NCBI GenBank assembly: GCA_025642075.2
Contig: JAODUO010001094.1
Coordinates: 91,767-155,766, forward strand
Direction: 5' to 3'
Length of the DNA: 64,000 bases
Origin: Ridgeia piscesae
Taxonomy: Eukaryota > Annelida > Polychaeta > Sabellida > Siboglinidae
Part shown: piece by piece, positions 1 to 64,000 of the stretch
How the letters are laid out: the number at the start of each line of letters is the position of its first letter
Position numbering within the stretch: position 1 is the first letter of the stretch
Notes under the pieces: generated by a model
The model's database searches: none
Seen by the model: only the letters and a program-made list of their open reading frames with translations
What the model was told of the DNA's origin: nothing
Made by a program: the position numbers and the translations under genes

Positions 1-1306
1 TGACGTCGTGTGGTTGCCACACTCCGAATGAAGTGGCCTACACAAGGGATGCGTTGTGGCTCGATCTAAAACGAAACAGAGATTGTCGTTACATAAGCAA
101 CATCGTCGGCAATTTCAACCTCTTTCGGTTTCATATTACATGACCCTATCTTTTTAACTGACAGTTAGGAACAGTTTTGATTCTTTGATGGTATGTTAAG
201 ATTAACACAACATACAAAGTCTACTTTCGTGTGTTAATTTGCAGCTGTACATTGTACTTAATATGTCATGTGAGTAATGGAGATTCAGCTCGAACGACTA
301 ACGTGATTATATCATTTGATCCTTTTATTGTTATTTATATATCAATAGACGCTCATGCAATTCAAACCATCTTACCATATTCTAGTTGTACGTCTATTTC
401 CTTTTGGTCTGAATATTTTCTTTTCTTGATGCGCGATCACACTTTCAGAAACACACATCAAGAAAGGTATACAGTTTGAATGTTCAGTTTAACCATTTGT
501 TTTCCCAAACACCCATCCAACTTGCATCTGTTGTTTGTTTGATTTTCTTGCACAAACTCTTTGTTAATCGTGGTTTTTGAGTGCTCGATTATTTATGTAT
601 ACCAGTTTATAACCTTACACCCTCCAAAATGCAACATACTAAATGCATCCGCTATGAACATTGCAGTATCATGTACAGTGATTTTTGGTTTTAAACCCCT
701 TCACAGTAACGATGTTCATATTTAGCTGGCATGTGGCAAAGAAACTGTGCAACTTCGTAAATAAATCAGTTAAAATGTTTATCTTTGCTTTCCTTGAAAT
801 ATGTCACAATTTATTATATTAAAGGGCATTTGTCGATGAAAGCGAACGTACAGTGAATGGAAGAAGCTAATTTAATTATGGCGTGAATAAGGAACACAAC
901 CAATGTGACGCTTCGTTTCAGTGGTAACATCATCTATTTATAATATGTTCCTATCACTATAATGGCTGTTCTATATTGACCATTGCGTAACAATACAATG
1001 TTACTGTTACATTTGTATTATTGTTATTAGTTGGATATCTTCTTTTAATTAAAAAAAATCTTAATACAAATTACAGTATCAAACGTAACATACTGTTCAT
1101 GCTTTCAGGTAAAATCCTTTGTTATATATTTAGAGAACTTTTTCTTAAGGGCTAATATGTGTAGCCAGAATGTTTTCTCTTTCTTCATTCGGATTTAATC
1201 TTTAATCGTCGAATCGTCTTTCACTGGTATATTTGAAATAATATGATATGACAGTATCTGCATAATATTTAGTGCATGTCGTTACTTGAAATGTTATTGT
1301 ATATAG
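1..1306. other. Intronic sequence 5' of the first visible exon
   Basis: AT-rich sequence with no dynein-like reading frame. It should be part of the intron before exon 1 because exon 1 starts mid-linker at an acceptor. The short ORFs here have no recognisable motif or coding bias. Confidence 0.6.
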
Positions 1307-55380
<54,074 letters not shown>

Positions 55381-55860
55381 TTGTCGTTGGGCTATGCGGA
55401 TGATATTTACACTTTGGAAATATTCGTGGATATTATATTTATAGACAACTCTTCACAACCATAATGGACAACACGTGGTAATTAGCACAGATCTCGTTCA
55501 GTCTCGGGCGTCTCATCGCTTAGTATGGTATATGTTTTAAGTTTTGATGCCATCCGTGTGAGGGCGCTGTGTGTTGAAGAGCCCCAGCTCGGGTGTATTA
55601 GCTCTGGCTGCAACAAATGTTTAACTATGCCTAAACAAACCGTTTGATCCTTCTAACTATAGTTAAACATTTCCTTAGAGATCCAATTAACTGTAATTAA
55701 AACAAATTCTTGATCCATCTAACAATAGTTCAACAAAACATTAGACCAGTCTATCTAGAGTAAAACAAACTTATGCCTGTCTAATTATAGGTAACCATAT
55801 TGTTATTCCGTTCTTTGATTGATACAAGTGGCATTGGCATCATTCACGCATAGTAGATGT
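55381..55860 (+). other. Probable 3' UTR with degenerate tandem repeats
   Basis: After the stop codon, 55620-55800 holds loose repeats of a tgatcc(a/t)tctaac(t/a)atagtt-aac unit. The only polyadenylation-like hexamer I see is ATTAAA at 55696-55701, a weak candidate for the 3' end. Confidence 0.45.
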
Positions 55861-56519
55861 GTATATATAGTGTTGAATGTGTGTGTTATTTATTACCTGT
55901 CAATACTTTATCAAACTATTGTGCCAAATCATTTTGTAATAAGATATTTGCTTCAAATTGAACAATTTCAGAACATCATGTTTTTATTAGAGAACATTGC
56001 TGTTCTTATATGCAATTACAGGCGCACTGTTTCATTTATGAGCTTAACAATTTTTAAACACGCTATTATTATAATTGTTAAATTGTCTCAATTATTATAC
56101 ATTTATATAAGGAAATTGGATGTTGTTAAACAACGTACTTGTGTGTCAAGCGGAATTGGCACGTCGTTGTGTATGTATAGAATATTTGGTTTGGATTGTT
56201 CCCTATTATATCATATACATGTATCCAATACTTTGTTAAAATACATTATACAAATTTACATGCATTCCACTGTTGCATGGCAGTTTACTACATGATTATG
56301 TTTGCAGTGCCAAATGTAATATTATTCATGTACCTGTCGTTATTTTTCAAAACTGATTCTGTAATAAGTGTGCACAGTGTTGTTTTCAAATGATAAAAAT
56401 AATGCAGTCCGTTTATTATTTATTGTGTGTTATATTGTAATTGTTGTCATGACAGATAAACATTTTTATGTAAAATCATGTGTTTGAGTTTATTTTTGAT
56501 CAGTGGGATTTTCCAGATG
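55861..56519. other. AT-rich sequence without recognised features
   Basis: No convincing coding frame. The open frame through 55819-56295 has AT-driven Ile/Leu/Tyr composition and no motif. Confidence 0.5.
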
Positions 56520-56738
56520 CCACTGTTGGTGGCATCGTTGGGTCATCTGTGCGATCAGCAGTCAACCTGCTAAGCCACTGTTGGTGGCATCGTTGGGTCA
56601 TCTGTGCGATCAGCAGTCAACCTGCTAAGCCACTGTTGGTGGCATCGTTGGGTCATCTGTGCGATCAGCAGTCAACCTGCTAAGCCACTGTTGGTGGCAT
56701 CGTTGGGTCATCTGTGCGATCAGCAGTCAACCTGCTAA
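56520..56738. repeat. 55-bp tandem repeat, four near-identical copies
   Basis: The unit begins ccactgttggtggcatcgtt and ends gcagtcaacctgctaag. Copies start at 56520, 56575, 56630 and 56685. They are identical except at the end of copy 4, so the expansion is recent. Confidence 0.96.
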
Positions 56739-56893
56739 CGTACACAGACATGTAGAGAAGGATTACTAACACGGAAAAAATGGTTGAATACGCTTGGCTC
56801 TTGCTTCCCTTTCGGAAGTACGTGATAAGTTCCGGCCCTCCTCGTCACCCACAGGAGATAGTTACCTACATTACCCGTGATGTTTCTCTCGCA

Positions 56894-57176
56894 CTAGTGC
56901 AGTAACTATAGAGCAACTGACTGTCAATTCAGATACGACAGGCTCGATTCGTGTGCTGCAGTGTCGAGCTTTCTACGTAGTTCCAGGTAACACAACTGTA
57001 TAATTCAGTGGCTGTATTTATGTACAAAGAGTTTTAGTGCAATAATTGCAGCGTGGTTGAATTCTTCACAGAGAAGTCAATTTGGTGTTCGATTGAACAG
57101 ACCTACAGGAAGTTAAGCTTAATACGCTTTAGCAGTTATAAGGACTGGATACTGCGTTATATGAGAACAGACCTTT
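56894..57176 (+). repeat. tRNA-derived SINE copy, near full length
   Basis: Head agtgcagtaactatagagca with degraded B box (ggctcgattcg), body agttttagtgcaataattgc and agcgtggttgaa, and 3' end aaggactggatactgcgtta then tatgagaacagacctt. It is the most complete match to the 2120 copy. Confidence 0.68.
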
Positions 57177-57389
57177 ATACTATGTCGGTAAGTTCGCTGT
57201 ACCAGTTGTGTTTTCTCCATTTTTTTATAGTTACAGTAATAGCATGTGTATGCCTACTTGTAATATTCAGCTAATTTCAGTACCAATTATTACATATTAA
57301 AAATTGTCACTAAGTAAAATTCTTGTTTAGCAACTATGACCCATCACACTCCCTACCTGCACCACTCAACCGATTAATATTCAAGCGCG

Positions 57390-57480
57390 ACGGTTTTGAG
57401 CGGATGTAACATGGCGGACGTGACGTCGTAACTCGGCGCTTTCATGCTGTTTACGCATTCGTAAGATCTGCCACTAGTGC
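57390..57480 (+). repeat. CRE-like dispersed repeat, copy 1
   Basis: gcggatgtaacatggcggac then gtgacgtcgtaactcggcgc matches gcggatgtagcgtaaccgat then gtgacgtcataaatcggcgt at 61720. Each copy carries a TGACGTC core. Confidence 0.55.
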
Positions 57481-58984
57481 GGTACAGAGTGAATAAAACC
57501 GGTTTTGTTGGAAGCTTGCTTACTAATTATGTTTTTGGTGATGCCCGAAACGCACTCACTAGTTCATAATGCACACACTCAGCGTCGACTGTTTGCTAGT
57601 GTCTACTCGGTAATTGGCTACGAATGTCTGACACTTTGTGTGTGACGTGCTCGAGCAATTACGCTGCGATTTGTGCCAGACACAAGACAGGCAGTTTCGG
57701 AGCAGTTTCTCTATTCATCGGATAGTCAGTGATCCTGTAGAGTGTTTTATTGTTACCTTGAACATTCACGAATTTGCGTTGTTTATAATTGGCAGAGTCT
57801 TTATTTGCACACATTGCATTTGCTTTTGTAAGTTTCTCCTTCTCCAGTTTAAATTTATATAAATCTGCAGCTTTATCAATCTCCGCCCTGTTTGTCTGAT
57901 TTTCGCTTAGCGTTTGTCAGTTCTATGCTATGCTACGGTGTGTTATGACAGTAATTGGCCTTGTGTTCAATGGAGCGTGACAGTCTAGCAGTCCTCTCAT
58001 CGAAGTGGCACATTATTGCGACAGATCTGCGATGTCGTTACAGGAGCTTGTTATCAATTGTGAGAGGTCGAAATGTGGTCTGATATTCATATTTGCGATA
58101 AGAAACCTGCCCCTTCTTTTGGTTCGCCTTTGATGCTAAAGGTGCACACGCCTACGGTATGCCGGCTTTGACAATCACCAATGTATAAGGCCTGCAAGTG
58201 GGTCACGATACATGGCGTAACTCTTATTGGGGACTAAGCGAGACTAATTGGGGACTGGACACAATAATAATATTCTAACGATGGATGACAGTTGTAGCTT
58301 CCGACTGATGAATACTAGGAAAATTAGTTCATAAATATCTTGTGTTATACGTTTCTTATCTTAAATGTCAGATTTAATATTGAGTTTATCACACTATCAT
58401 AGACACATAGCGATTTACGTTGTGCAAATAATAGACACGATGTTAGACCGTATGTGTCTTTTACGGAATTTGCGTTTTATATTGCTGTACGTTGTGGTTT
58501 CGATAAGCACTTATATCTGACAAGTTGTCTAAATGCCCACAATCATAACACATGTGTAAGTTTGGCCCAAACAGGTCGTATTGCGCGAAAAATGGCACTC
58601 TTCATTATTAGTCACGATCGCCAAACACAAGTACTTGCCGCTATTGCCATGGCAACCACCATGATAATCGATTAAAATTTATGATTTCCGTGATCATTGT
58701 CACCGGCAAAATGTTCCACTGCTTCTGCTTGTAATAATCCTTCGGACAATATAAATGAAATACGCTATTTCGGAACAGTTCGATTATTACGACCAAAAAC
58801 AAAACAAAGTCCTATATGTTAACATGGAGTATATGAACCTCCTGCCCCCAACTGCCCCCAGCCTCGTTTTCGCGCGCGAGACTTGCACGCCCTATTTGCT
58901 TGCCCGGACACGGCAGATGTTGTTGCGTGGGTTCTTTATCATCGTCGCAAGAACTCCCATTCGCACGCCCGCCTTCCTCGCGCG
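57481..58984. other. Intergenic sequence without recognised features
   Basis: No motif-bearing ORF and no clear repeat boundaries. GC rises modestly near 58840-58990 (ctgcccccaactgcccccag) without a recognisable gene. Confidence 0.5.
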
Positions 58985-59290
58985 CCTGTATCAATGCTGC
59001 TGATTAAGTAAGTACCAACCTACAGTACCATGGCGCATTCGTTTGCAAAATTCCTCTTTTAGCCTGAGCCAACGAAATTGCCCACGATGAGTGTGGTCGG
59101 CGTCCGGTCATGTGATATAATTTTGGGTGACTTCAGCCACATGCTGCTCGTGTAGCATGCAATGTTTAGGATGCGAACGGGTCATTATACTAGGATTCCA
59201 CTAGTCGGGTATCCGTTTTCAAATTGGGTATTTGCGCTCTTCTCACGGCTGATGCAGTAGCGACTGGTGAAGTTAGTCATAATTTTATAT
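58985..59290 (+). repeat. Dispersed repeat, copy 3
   Basis: It aligns with 52600-52920: gtttgcaaaattcctctttt, gagccaacgaaattgc, agtgtggtcggcgtccggtc, atgtgatataattttgggtg and gcgactggtgaagttag. The terminal stem-loop is missing. Confidence 0.68.
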
Positions 59291-60205
59291 TGTGATATTA
59301 TAATCCAATTAAAGTTTAATTTTCGTAAATTTATTGGGTTTTTTTATTTTACAAGAAATTTGAATTAGTTATAATTTCATATAGTTACATAATAAGATTA
59401 TAATATAATAATATAGTTTTATTAACATTTTCAACAATTTGGCGGACTTAGGACATGGTAGAAAAATTGGGTGCATTTGTTTAGGAAAACGAAAATGTCC
59501 TCACATAATGATAACAATATTGCTTTATTTTTGGAATAGTGTCAGTAGAAACCTATTAACCTGCGCATTGTTAACAACATAACGCATATACATCTAACAC
59601 ATTTAAAGCTGCTCCCTCCACTCATTCGCGTAAAAATCGTTTGCTCCTAGCGATTTTTAGTAATTTCACAAAAAGCGGAGGTGTCACATACTCCCTAATG
59701 ATTGCTTAGTTGGTTAATGCATACATGTTACTTCTTTTTTCTGAAATTAATAAAATAAATAAGAACTATTTCGATTTTCGTTTCGAATGAATCCGGTCGA
59801 AACTCTGTACGAAACGTAACTATGGAAATGGAGATTTGAGCGGAATACGCTTTAGTCTTCACGCGAACGAGACTTGGGGGCGAGATTGACCTTCACCCTG
59901 TCGAGTTGTTTACGTTTAGGAACAGCGAGTTTAGGCACAAACATGATTTTTATATGCCACCAACACGGCAAATTAAGCAGACAAAGACAGCATCGACGCA
60001 TGATTGGGAAAGAATATGGAACCAAGCAGTGAATAGCATGACTTCGGAACAGTGACAGTCACAGTGCCCTGGCTTTGCAAGCAACGGACACCGTGCCCGT
60101 GGGCCGGCGAACTGGCACTGACTACACAGTCAACATGCAGCGTTCGCACAGATGTTCTTCCAGATAGGTTAGTAATTACGAATTGCTCAGCTATAATCAC
60201 GTATA

Positions 60206-60206
<1 letters not shown>

Positions 60207-60301
<95 letters not shown>
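60207..60301. repeat. (TA)n microsatellite
   Basis: About 95 bases of TA in intergenic sequence. Confidence 0.95.
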
Positions 60302-60303
<2 letters not shown>

Positions 60304-60376
60304 CGTATGAGTATACGTCATTGATATTCCTGTTGTTTTTATTACATTTATGTTATTGTTTACCTTCAACCCTAGC

Positions 60377-60524
60377 GCTTATTCAGCCAATGCCACGGTA
60401 CGACAAAATACCAAGTCCAAGGTATGGCTATGCTACGAGTATGATTACGCCAGGCATAGACTATGGCCTATACTTAGATAACTACGACACATCAGTGATT
60501 GATTATAATTCTGTAACTATGTAA
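60377..60524 (+). CDS. Possible terminal exon, unknown protein
   Basis: Higher-GC stretch in AT-rich surroundings, after a pyrimidine-rich acceptor-like site (tgtttaccttcaaccctag). It reads QPMPRYDKIPSPRYGYATSM then ITPGIDYGLYLDNYDTSVID and ends NSVTM before TAA at 60522-60524. The peptide is Tyr/Asp/Pro-rich, as in a cytoplasmic tail or a matrix protein. No family is recognised, no upstream exon is found, and chance is a real alternative. Confidence 0.25.
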
Positions 60525-61700
60525 TGTTTATGTCACATATGGTATGTAGCAGGTTTATAATATAAATGCATTATAAGTGATCCGTAACAGTTGCACTTAG
60601 GCCTTCGTTATACTTATTCATAATGACAATATTATAATATTATAGTTATACTAATAATTTAATATATTAAGCAATGATGATAATGTGATCGTTCATAACA
60701 TTGCAATTTTTTTCAAGTACATTAAAATTCAAATGTGTCACATTTTCAGAACTTGAGGTATCATCACCATAGGGCCTGCGGAAAAGCTCATCACCTCAGG
60801 TAAATGAGTGTTGTAATATACACTAATTTACTCTCTCAACAAACCTTTTATAATTTTTTTACAGATGTATGTCATTTGTGAATCCAAGTATGCCTGCAAA
60901 CTTTTTTATAATAGGTCAATGCTAATGTGCTTCTATATTGTTTGAAATATGACCCAGTTTAAGTGATAATAATAAGGTGTGGCATTTTCCGATATCACCA
61001 CTCCAGATGAGACAGTGGAAGCTGAAGCTATGCGGTATCAATAAAAATGTAGACTACACAATTTGGTTCAAAGGCCAGTAGAGGTTTTTGTGCCCTCAAG
61101 ACGATTTCTGAATCTGACCCTCTATGTGATATTTTATTTGTCTATATTAATGGGTGGGTGTACTTGTTAAATTGTATATAAGTAAAGACATCATAAAGTA
61201 AAAACTTTTTACCAAAACTATTTCATGAAATTGACTCAAAATAATGGCAAGCACAATATAAGTATAACTACAGGTACAATCACTGCACTTGATATAATGT
61301 ATTTATTTCATCAGATAACAAGCAAAGCAGCATAAAAAAAATTGAAAACGTGTTAGGTAAATGTAACCTCGCTACTTCTAAAGTAGAACAGTGTTTAAGT
61401 TGAACGAAGGTGTCTATAAAAATATATAATGTAAAATCTAACTACGGCATTGTGAGATGCACAGTAACTACCACTGGTCATTTGCATAGTCGTGACCATA
61501 ACTGCAGATCATTCTTAATCGTAAAGCATTGGTAAGCTTAGACTTCTTTTATATAATAACATAATTGTTGATATTTGAACAATTGCATGTGCGTCTTAAC
61601 ATGCTTATACACCAATGGATAATGATTAGTAACTATGTCTAAATATGAATTTATGTTACGCAGATGTGAACAGAATATACCCCTAGCGCGCCATTAGTTT
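60525..61700. other. AT-rich intergenic sequence
   Basis: No supported gene. 60750-60810 has splice-like borders but no recognisable peptide. Confidence 0.5.
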
Positions 61701-61714
61701 CACGCATGCGTCAA

Positions 61715-61870
61715 ATTTGTAAGCGGATGTAGCGTAACCGATGTGACGTCATAAATCGGCGTTGTCTTGCTGGTTACATATACACAAAAACTGCATCTTA
61801 GAAATGTTTGGTGAACCAAAGCGCAGTTTCTACTGCGAAAACTGTCTCACTAGCATTGCATTTCGCAAAG
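61715..61870 (+). repeat. CRE-like dispersed repeat, copy 2, with short exon-like ORF
   Basis: It has TGACGTCA at 61744-61751 within the block shared with 57390. At 61804 an ATG opens MFGEPKRSFYCENCLTSI then AFRK, ending at a good donor (aaag|gtaaga, 61871). This could be a first exon or the remains of a transposon gene start; a Cys-x-x-Cys pair is visible but no domain is recognised. Confidence 0.4.
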
Positions 61871-62072
61871 GTAAGATTGATAAATTGGCACAACAGACAA
61901 TCGGTAGTTGGTAAACTTGGAGTTGTTAAAATATGACATTTAAGTAGTGAGTTGTATGTTTAGTCAATACGTAGCTTCATCCTGAAGTGAAAAACACAGC
62001 CTGATTAGTACATTCATATAAACATAAATAATTATGTGTAAAGTGTATTTATAAAATATAATAATTTGATAA

Positions 62073-62200
62073 TGTTGCCTTGCCTTGCCTTGCCTTGCCT
62101 TGCCTTGCCTTGCCTTGCCTTGCCTTGCCTTGCCTTGCCTTGCCTTGCCTTGCCTTGCCTTGCCTTGCCTTGCCTTGCCTTGCCTTGCCTTGCCTTGTCT
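62073..62200. repeat. (TGCCT)n pentanucleotide array
   Basis: About 25 uninterrupted copies of TTGCC, ending in tgtcttgttt. The Leu-Ala-Leu-Pro-Cys ORFs across it are artefacts. Confidence 0.96.
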
Positions 62201-62360
62201 TGTTTTAGTACTAGCCAATACTCCCGGTGGAGTCAAACGGTCAGGGTGTTGCATCACAAGTGAATGATATCTTATATTATGCACGCACCCATATACAAAT
62301 GCCACACACGCGCACGCGCACGACAGCTGCTCGCCACGCATGCCGGCAGTACTTGTGTCT

Positions 62361-62594
62361 CTACCAAACGATCAGCAAGAAAATGACAGCGACAACTTGG
62401 AAGATTCTGAAACACGAGACGGCAGTTCCTGTACTGGTGAATAAAGGTGTGCTGGGCGTGATCGTTGTGGGGTCGGTGACAGATGTAGAGTCAGTGTCAT
62501 GTGGTGAAATGTCCGCGTTTACAGTCGATGTCGAGCCTGTCACAGGAGCAGGACCTGCCGTTGTTGGTTCGCCGGCGATTGTCGTCACAGGCGG
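62361..62594 (-). CDS. Possible last exon of a Ser/Thr-rich, GPI-anchored or tail-anchored surface protein
   Basis: On the minus strand a good acceptor (gtgttctgcttatttcag) opens a 77-codon exon ending at TAG (62363-62361). It starts PVTTIAGEPTTAGPAPVTGS, continues Thr/Ser/Pro-rich (TSVTDPTTITPSTPLFTST) and ends with the hydrophobic tail CFRIFQVVAVIFLLIVW immediately before the stop. A mucin-like stalk plus a terminal hydrophobic tail with no basic cytoplasmic end is the usual look of a GPI-anchor signal. GC is higher than around it. Upstream exons would be to the right, near or beyond the satellite. Family unknown; the + strand ORF over the same bases is less convincing. Confidence 0.42.
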   Translation of the reverse strand, partial: PPVTTIAGEPTTAGPAPVTGSTSTVNADISPHDTDSTSVTDPTTITPSTPLFTSTGTAVSCFRIFQVVAVIFLLIVW

Positions 62595-62612
62595 CTGAAA
62601 TAAGCAGAACAC

Positions 62613-63110
62613 GTGGTTGGTTGGCGGGTTTGATGGTGATAATAATTGTAGGGCGGGTTGGTGGATGGATAAGTGGGTGAATGGATGGGTGGATGGGTGG
62701 GTGTTTGTGAGTGAATGATATTATGTATGCATGCATGCATATACAGTGTATATATGTGTAGTGTACGTGAATACTTGCATGTTGGTTTGTATGCATGTGT
62801 ACATGTATGCACGCCCGTACCCCAATACGCATTGTGCATACAAACTTATACACTGTGTTAGTACGACACACCCGTAAGGGTATTAATAAGTCATAGTATA
62901 TTTTTGCAGTAATTAAAATATAATCCACACGTAATTCAGCACTATAGATTTTGGAAAACAAAACTAATAAACGAATTACAGAAGATTACACAAAGATTAT
63001 CTTAAGTATAGAATAGGATTTATATTTCCTTTCCTGTTGTGTTTTTCTTGTTGTACTAATACATAAAATTTTTGGTATCTGGGACAGATCACGGCATAAC
63101 AGTTACGTGC
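62613..63110. other. Intergenic or intronic sequence with simple repeats
   Basis: GGAT/GGGT-rich stretch (62640-62720) and TGCATG repeats (62725-62820). No coding frame is supported. Confidence 0.5.
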
Positions 63111-63116
63111 GCAAAC

Positions 63117-64000
63117 GACAGACGGGAACTGTTGTTGACCCGAGGTACTCACTGACTCGAGACGGGAACTGTTGGTGACCCGAGGTACTCACTGACTCGA
63201 TACAGGAACTGTTGGTGACCCGAGGTACTCACCGACTCGAGACAGGAACTGTTGGTGACCCGAGGTACTCACTGACTCGATACAGGAACTGTTGGTGACC
63301 CGAGGTACTCACCGACTCGAGACGGGAACTGTTGGTGACCCGAGGTACTCACCGACTCGAGACGGGAACTGTTGGTGACCCGAGGTACTCACCGACTCGA
63401 GACGGGAACTGTTGGTGACCCGAGGTACTCACTGACTCGAGACAGGAACTGTTGGTGACCCGAGGTACTCACCGACTCGAGACGGGAACTGTTGGTGACC
63501 CGAGGTACTCACTGACTCGAGACAGGAACTGTTGGTGACCCGAGGTACTCACCGACTCGAGACGGGAACTGTTGGTGACCCGAGGTACTCACCGACTCGA
63601 GACAGGAACTGTTGGTGACCCGAGGTTCTCACTGACTCGATACAGGAACTGTTGGTGACCCGAGGTACTCACCGACTCGAGACGGGAACTGTTGGTGACC
63701 CGAGGTACTCACCGACTCGAGACGGGAACTGTTGGTGACCCGAGGTACTCACCGACTCGAGACGGGAACTGTTGGTGACCCGAGGTACTCACCGACTCGA
63801 GACGGGAACTGTTGGTGACCCGAGGTACTCACCGACTCGAGACAGGAACTGTTGGTGACCCGAGGTTCTCACTGACTCGATACAGGAACTGTTGGTGACC
63901 CGAGGTACTCACCGACTCGAGACGGGAACTGTTGGTGACCCGGGTACTCACCGACTCGAGACGGGAACTTTTGGGACCCAGGTACCACCACTCGAGACAG
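63117..64000. repeat. 40-bp satellite, ~22 copies, running off the window end
   Basis: The unit begins gacgggaactgttggtgacc and continues cgaggtactcaccgactcga. Copies are in perfect 40-base register from 63121 to about 63940, then degrade in the last two copies. Variants (gac/tac, ggg/agg, actg/accg, tactc/ttctc) form higher-order blocks. The unit contains CTCGAG at each junction. The array edge at 63117 is inside the window; the other end is not. Confidence 0.96.

Noticed and set aside
3..146. Open frame at the left window edge as a dynein exon
   Set aside because: Its translation has no dynein linker similarity and no donor in a suitable phase. Exon 1 at 1307 is the first supported one.
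60750..60810. 61-nt exon with attttcag and cag|gtaaat borders
   Set aside because: The peptide is short and unrecognisable, no partner exon is found, and the segment is partly self-complementary (cttgaggt / acctcagg), so it may belong to a small repeat.
62066..62341. Leu-Ala-Leu-Pro-Cys and Lys-Ala-Arg-Gln repeat proteins on both strands
   Set aside because: Both are products of the (TGCCT)n pentanucleotide array.
62227..62598. 123-codon + strand ORF
   Set aside because: It overlaps the minus-strand exon, lacks motifs, and its Val/Gly-rich end is the complement of the Thr/Pro/Ser codons of the minus frame.
63117..64000. CRISPR-like array
   Set aside because: Repeats are directly adjacent with no unique spacers, in a eukaryotic locus. 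It is satellite DNA.

Overview
The window is metazoan nuclear DNA. It holds one very long, intron-rich gene on the + strand, AT-rich introns, long (CA)n and (TA)n microsatellites, and degraded SINEs, LINEs and foldback elements. Exons of about 65-330 nt with consistent splice phases, and the repeat types, suggest an invertebrate, perhaps a lophotrochozoan. The species cannot be named from sequence alone.

Positions 1307-55380 encode the motor part of a dynein heavy chain-like protein. I placed 64 exons (one tentative, one with a frame conflict), about 9.7 kb of coding sequence or roughly 3,240 codons. They run in order through the end of the linker, AAA1, AAA2, AAA3, AAA4, the stalk (CC1, microtubule-binding tip, CC2), AAA5, AAA6 and the C-terminal domain, ending at TAG 55378-55380. 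The 5' part (tail, start codon, promoter) lies upstream of the window. The ATPase sites are unorthodox. AAA1 keeps its P-loop but has lost the Walker B Asp-Glu. AAA4 has lost the P-loop Lys and Walker B. AAA3 is intact. This pattern, rather than a canonical axonemal DNAH, points to the DNHD1-like (dynein heavy chain domain-containing protein 1) branch. That family assignment is inference.

The introns carry most of the mobile DNA: two TTAA-bounded MITE-like elements (15730-16172 and 45192-45729), foldbacks (27161-27390, 44131-44703, 36792-36903), a minus-strand LINE reverse-transcriptase fragment (14231-15113), two + strand LINE 3' ends (7470-7600, 27500-27815), a tRNA-derived SINE family, and a dispersed repeat seen three times (13625, 52500, 58985).

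Downstream of the gene (55381-64000) there is probable 3' UTR, a 55-bp tandem repeat, more SINE and dispersed repeat, a (TA)n tract, a pentanucleotide (TGCCT)n tract, and a 40-bp satellite with higher-order structure that runs off the window end. One minus-strand open exon (62361-62594) looks like the terminal exon of a Ser/Thr-rich, possibly GPI-anchored surface protein from a second gene. Two other small exon-like ORFs there are weak.
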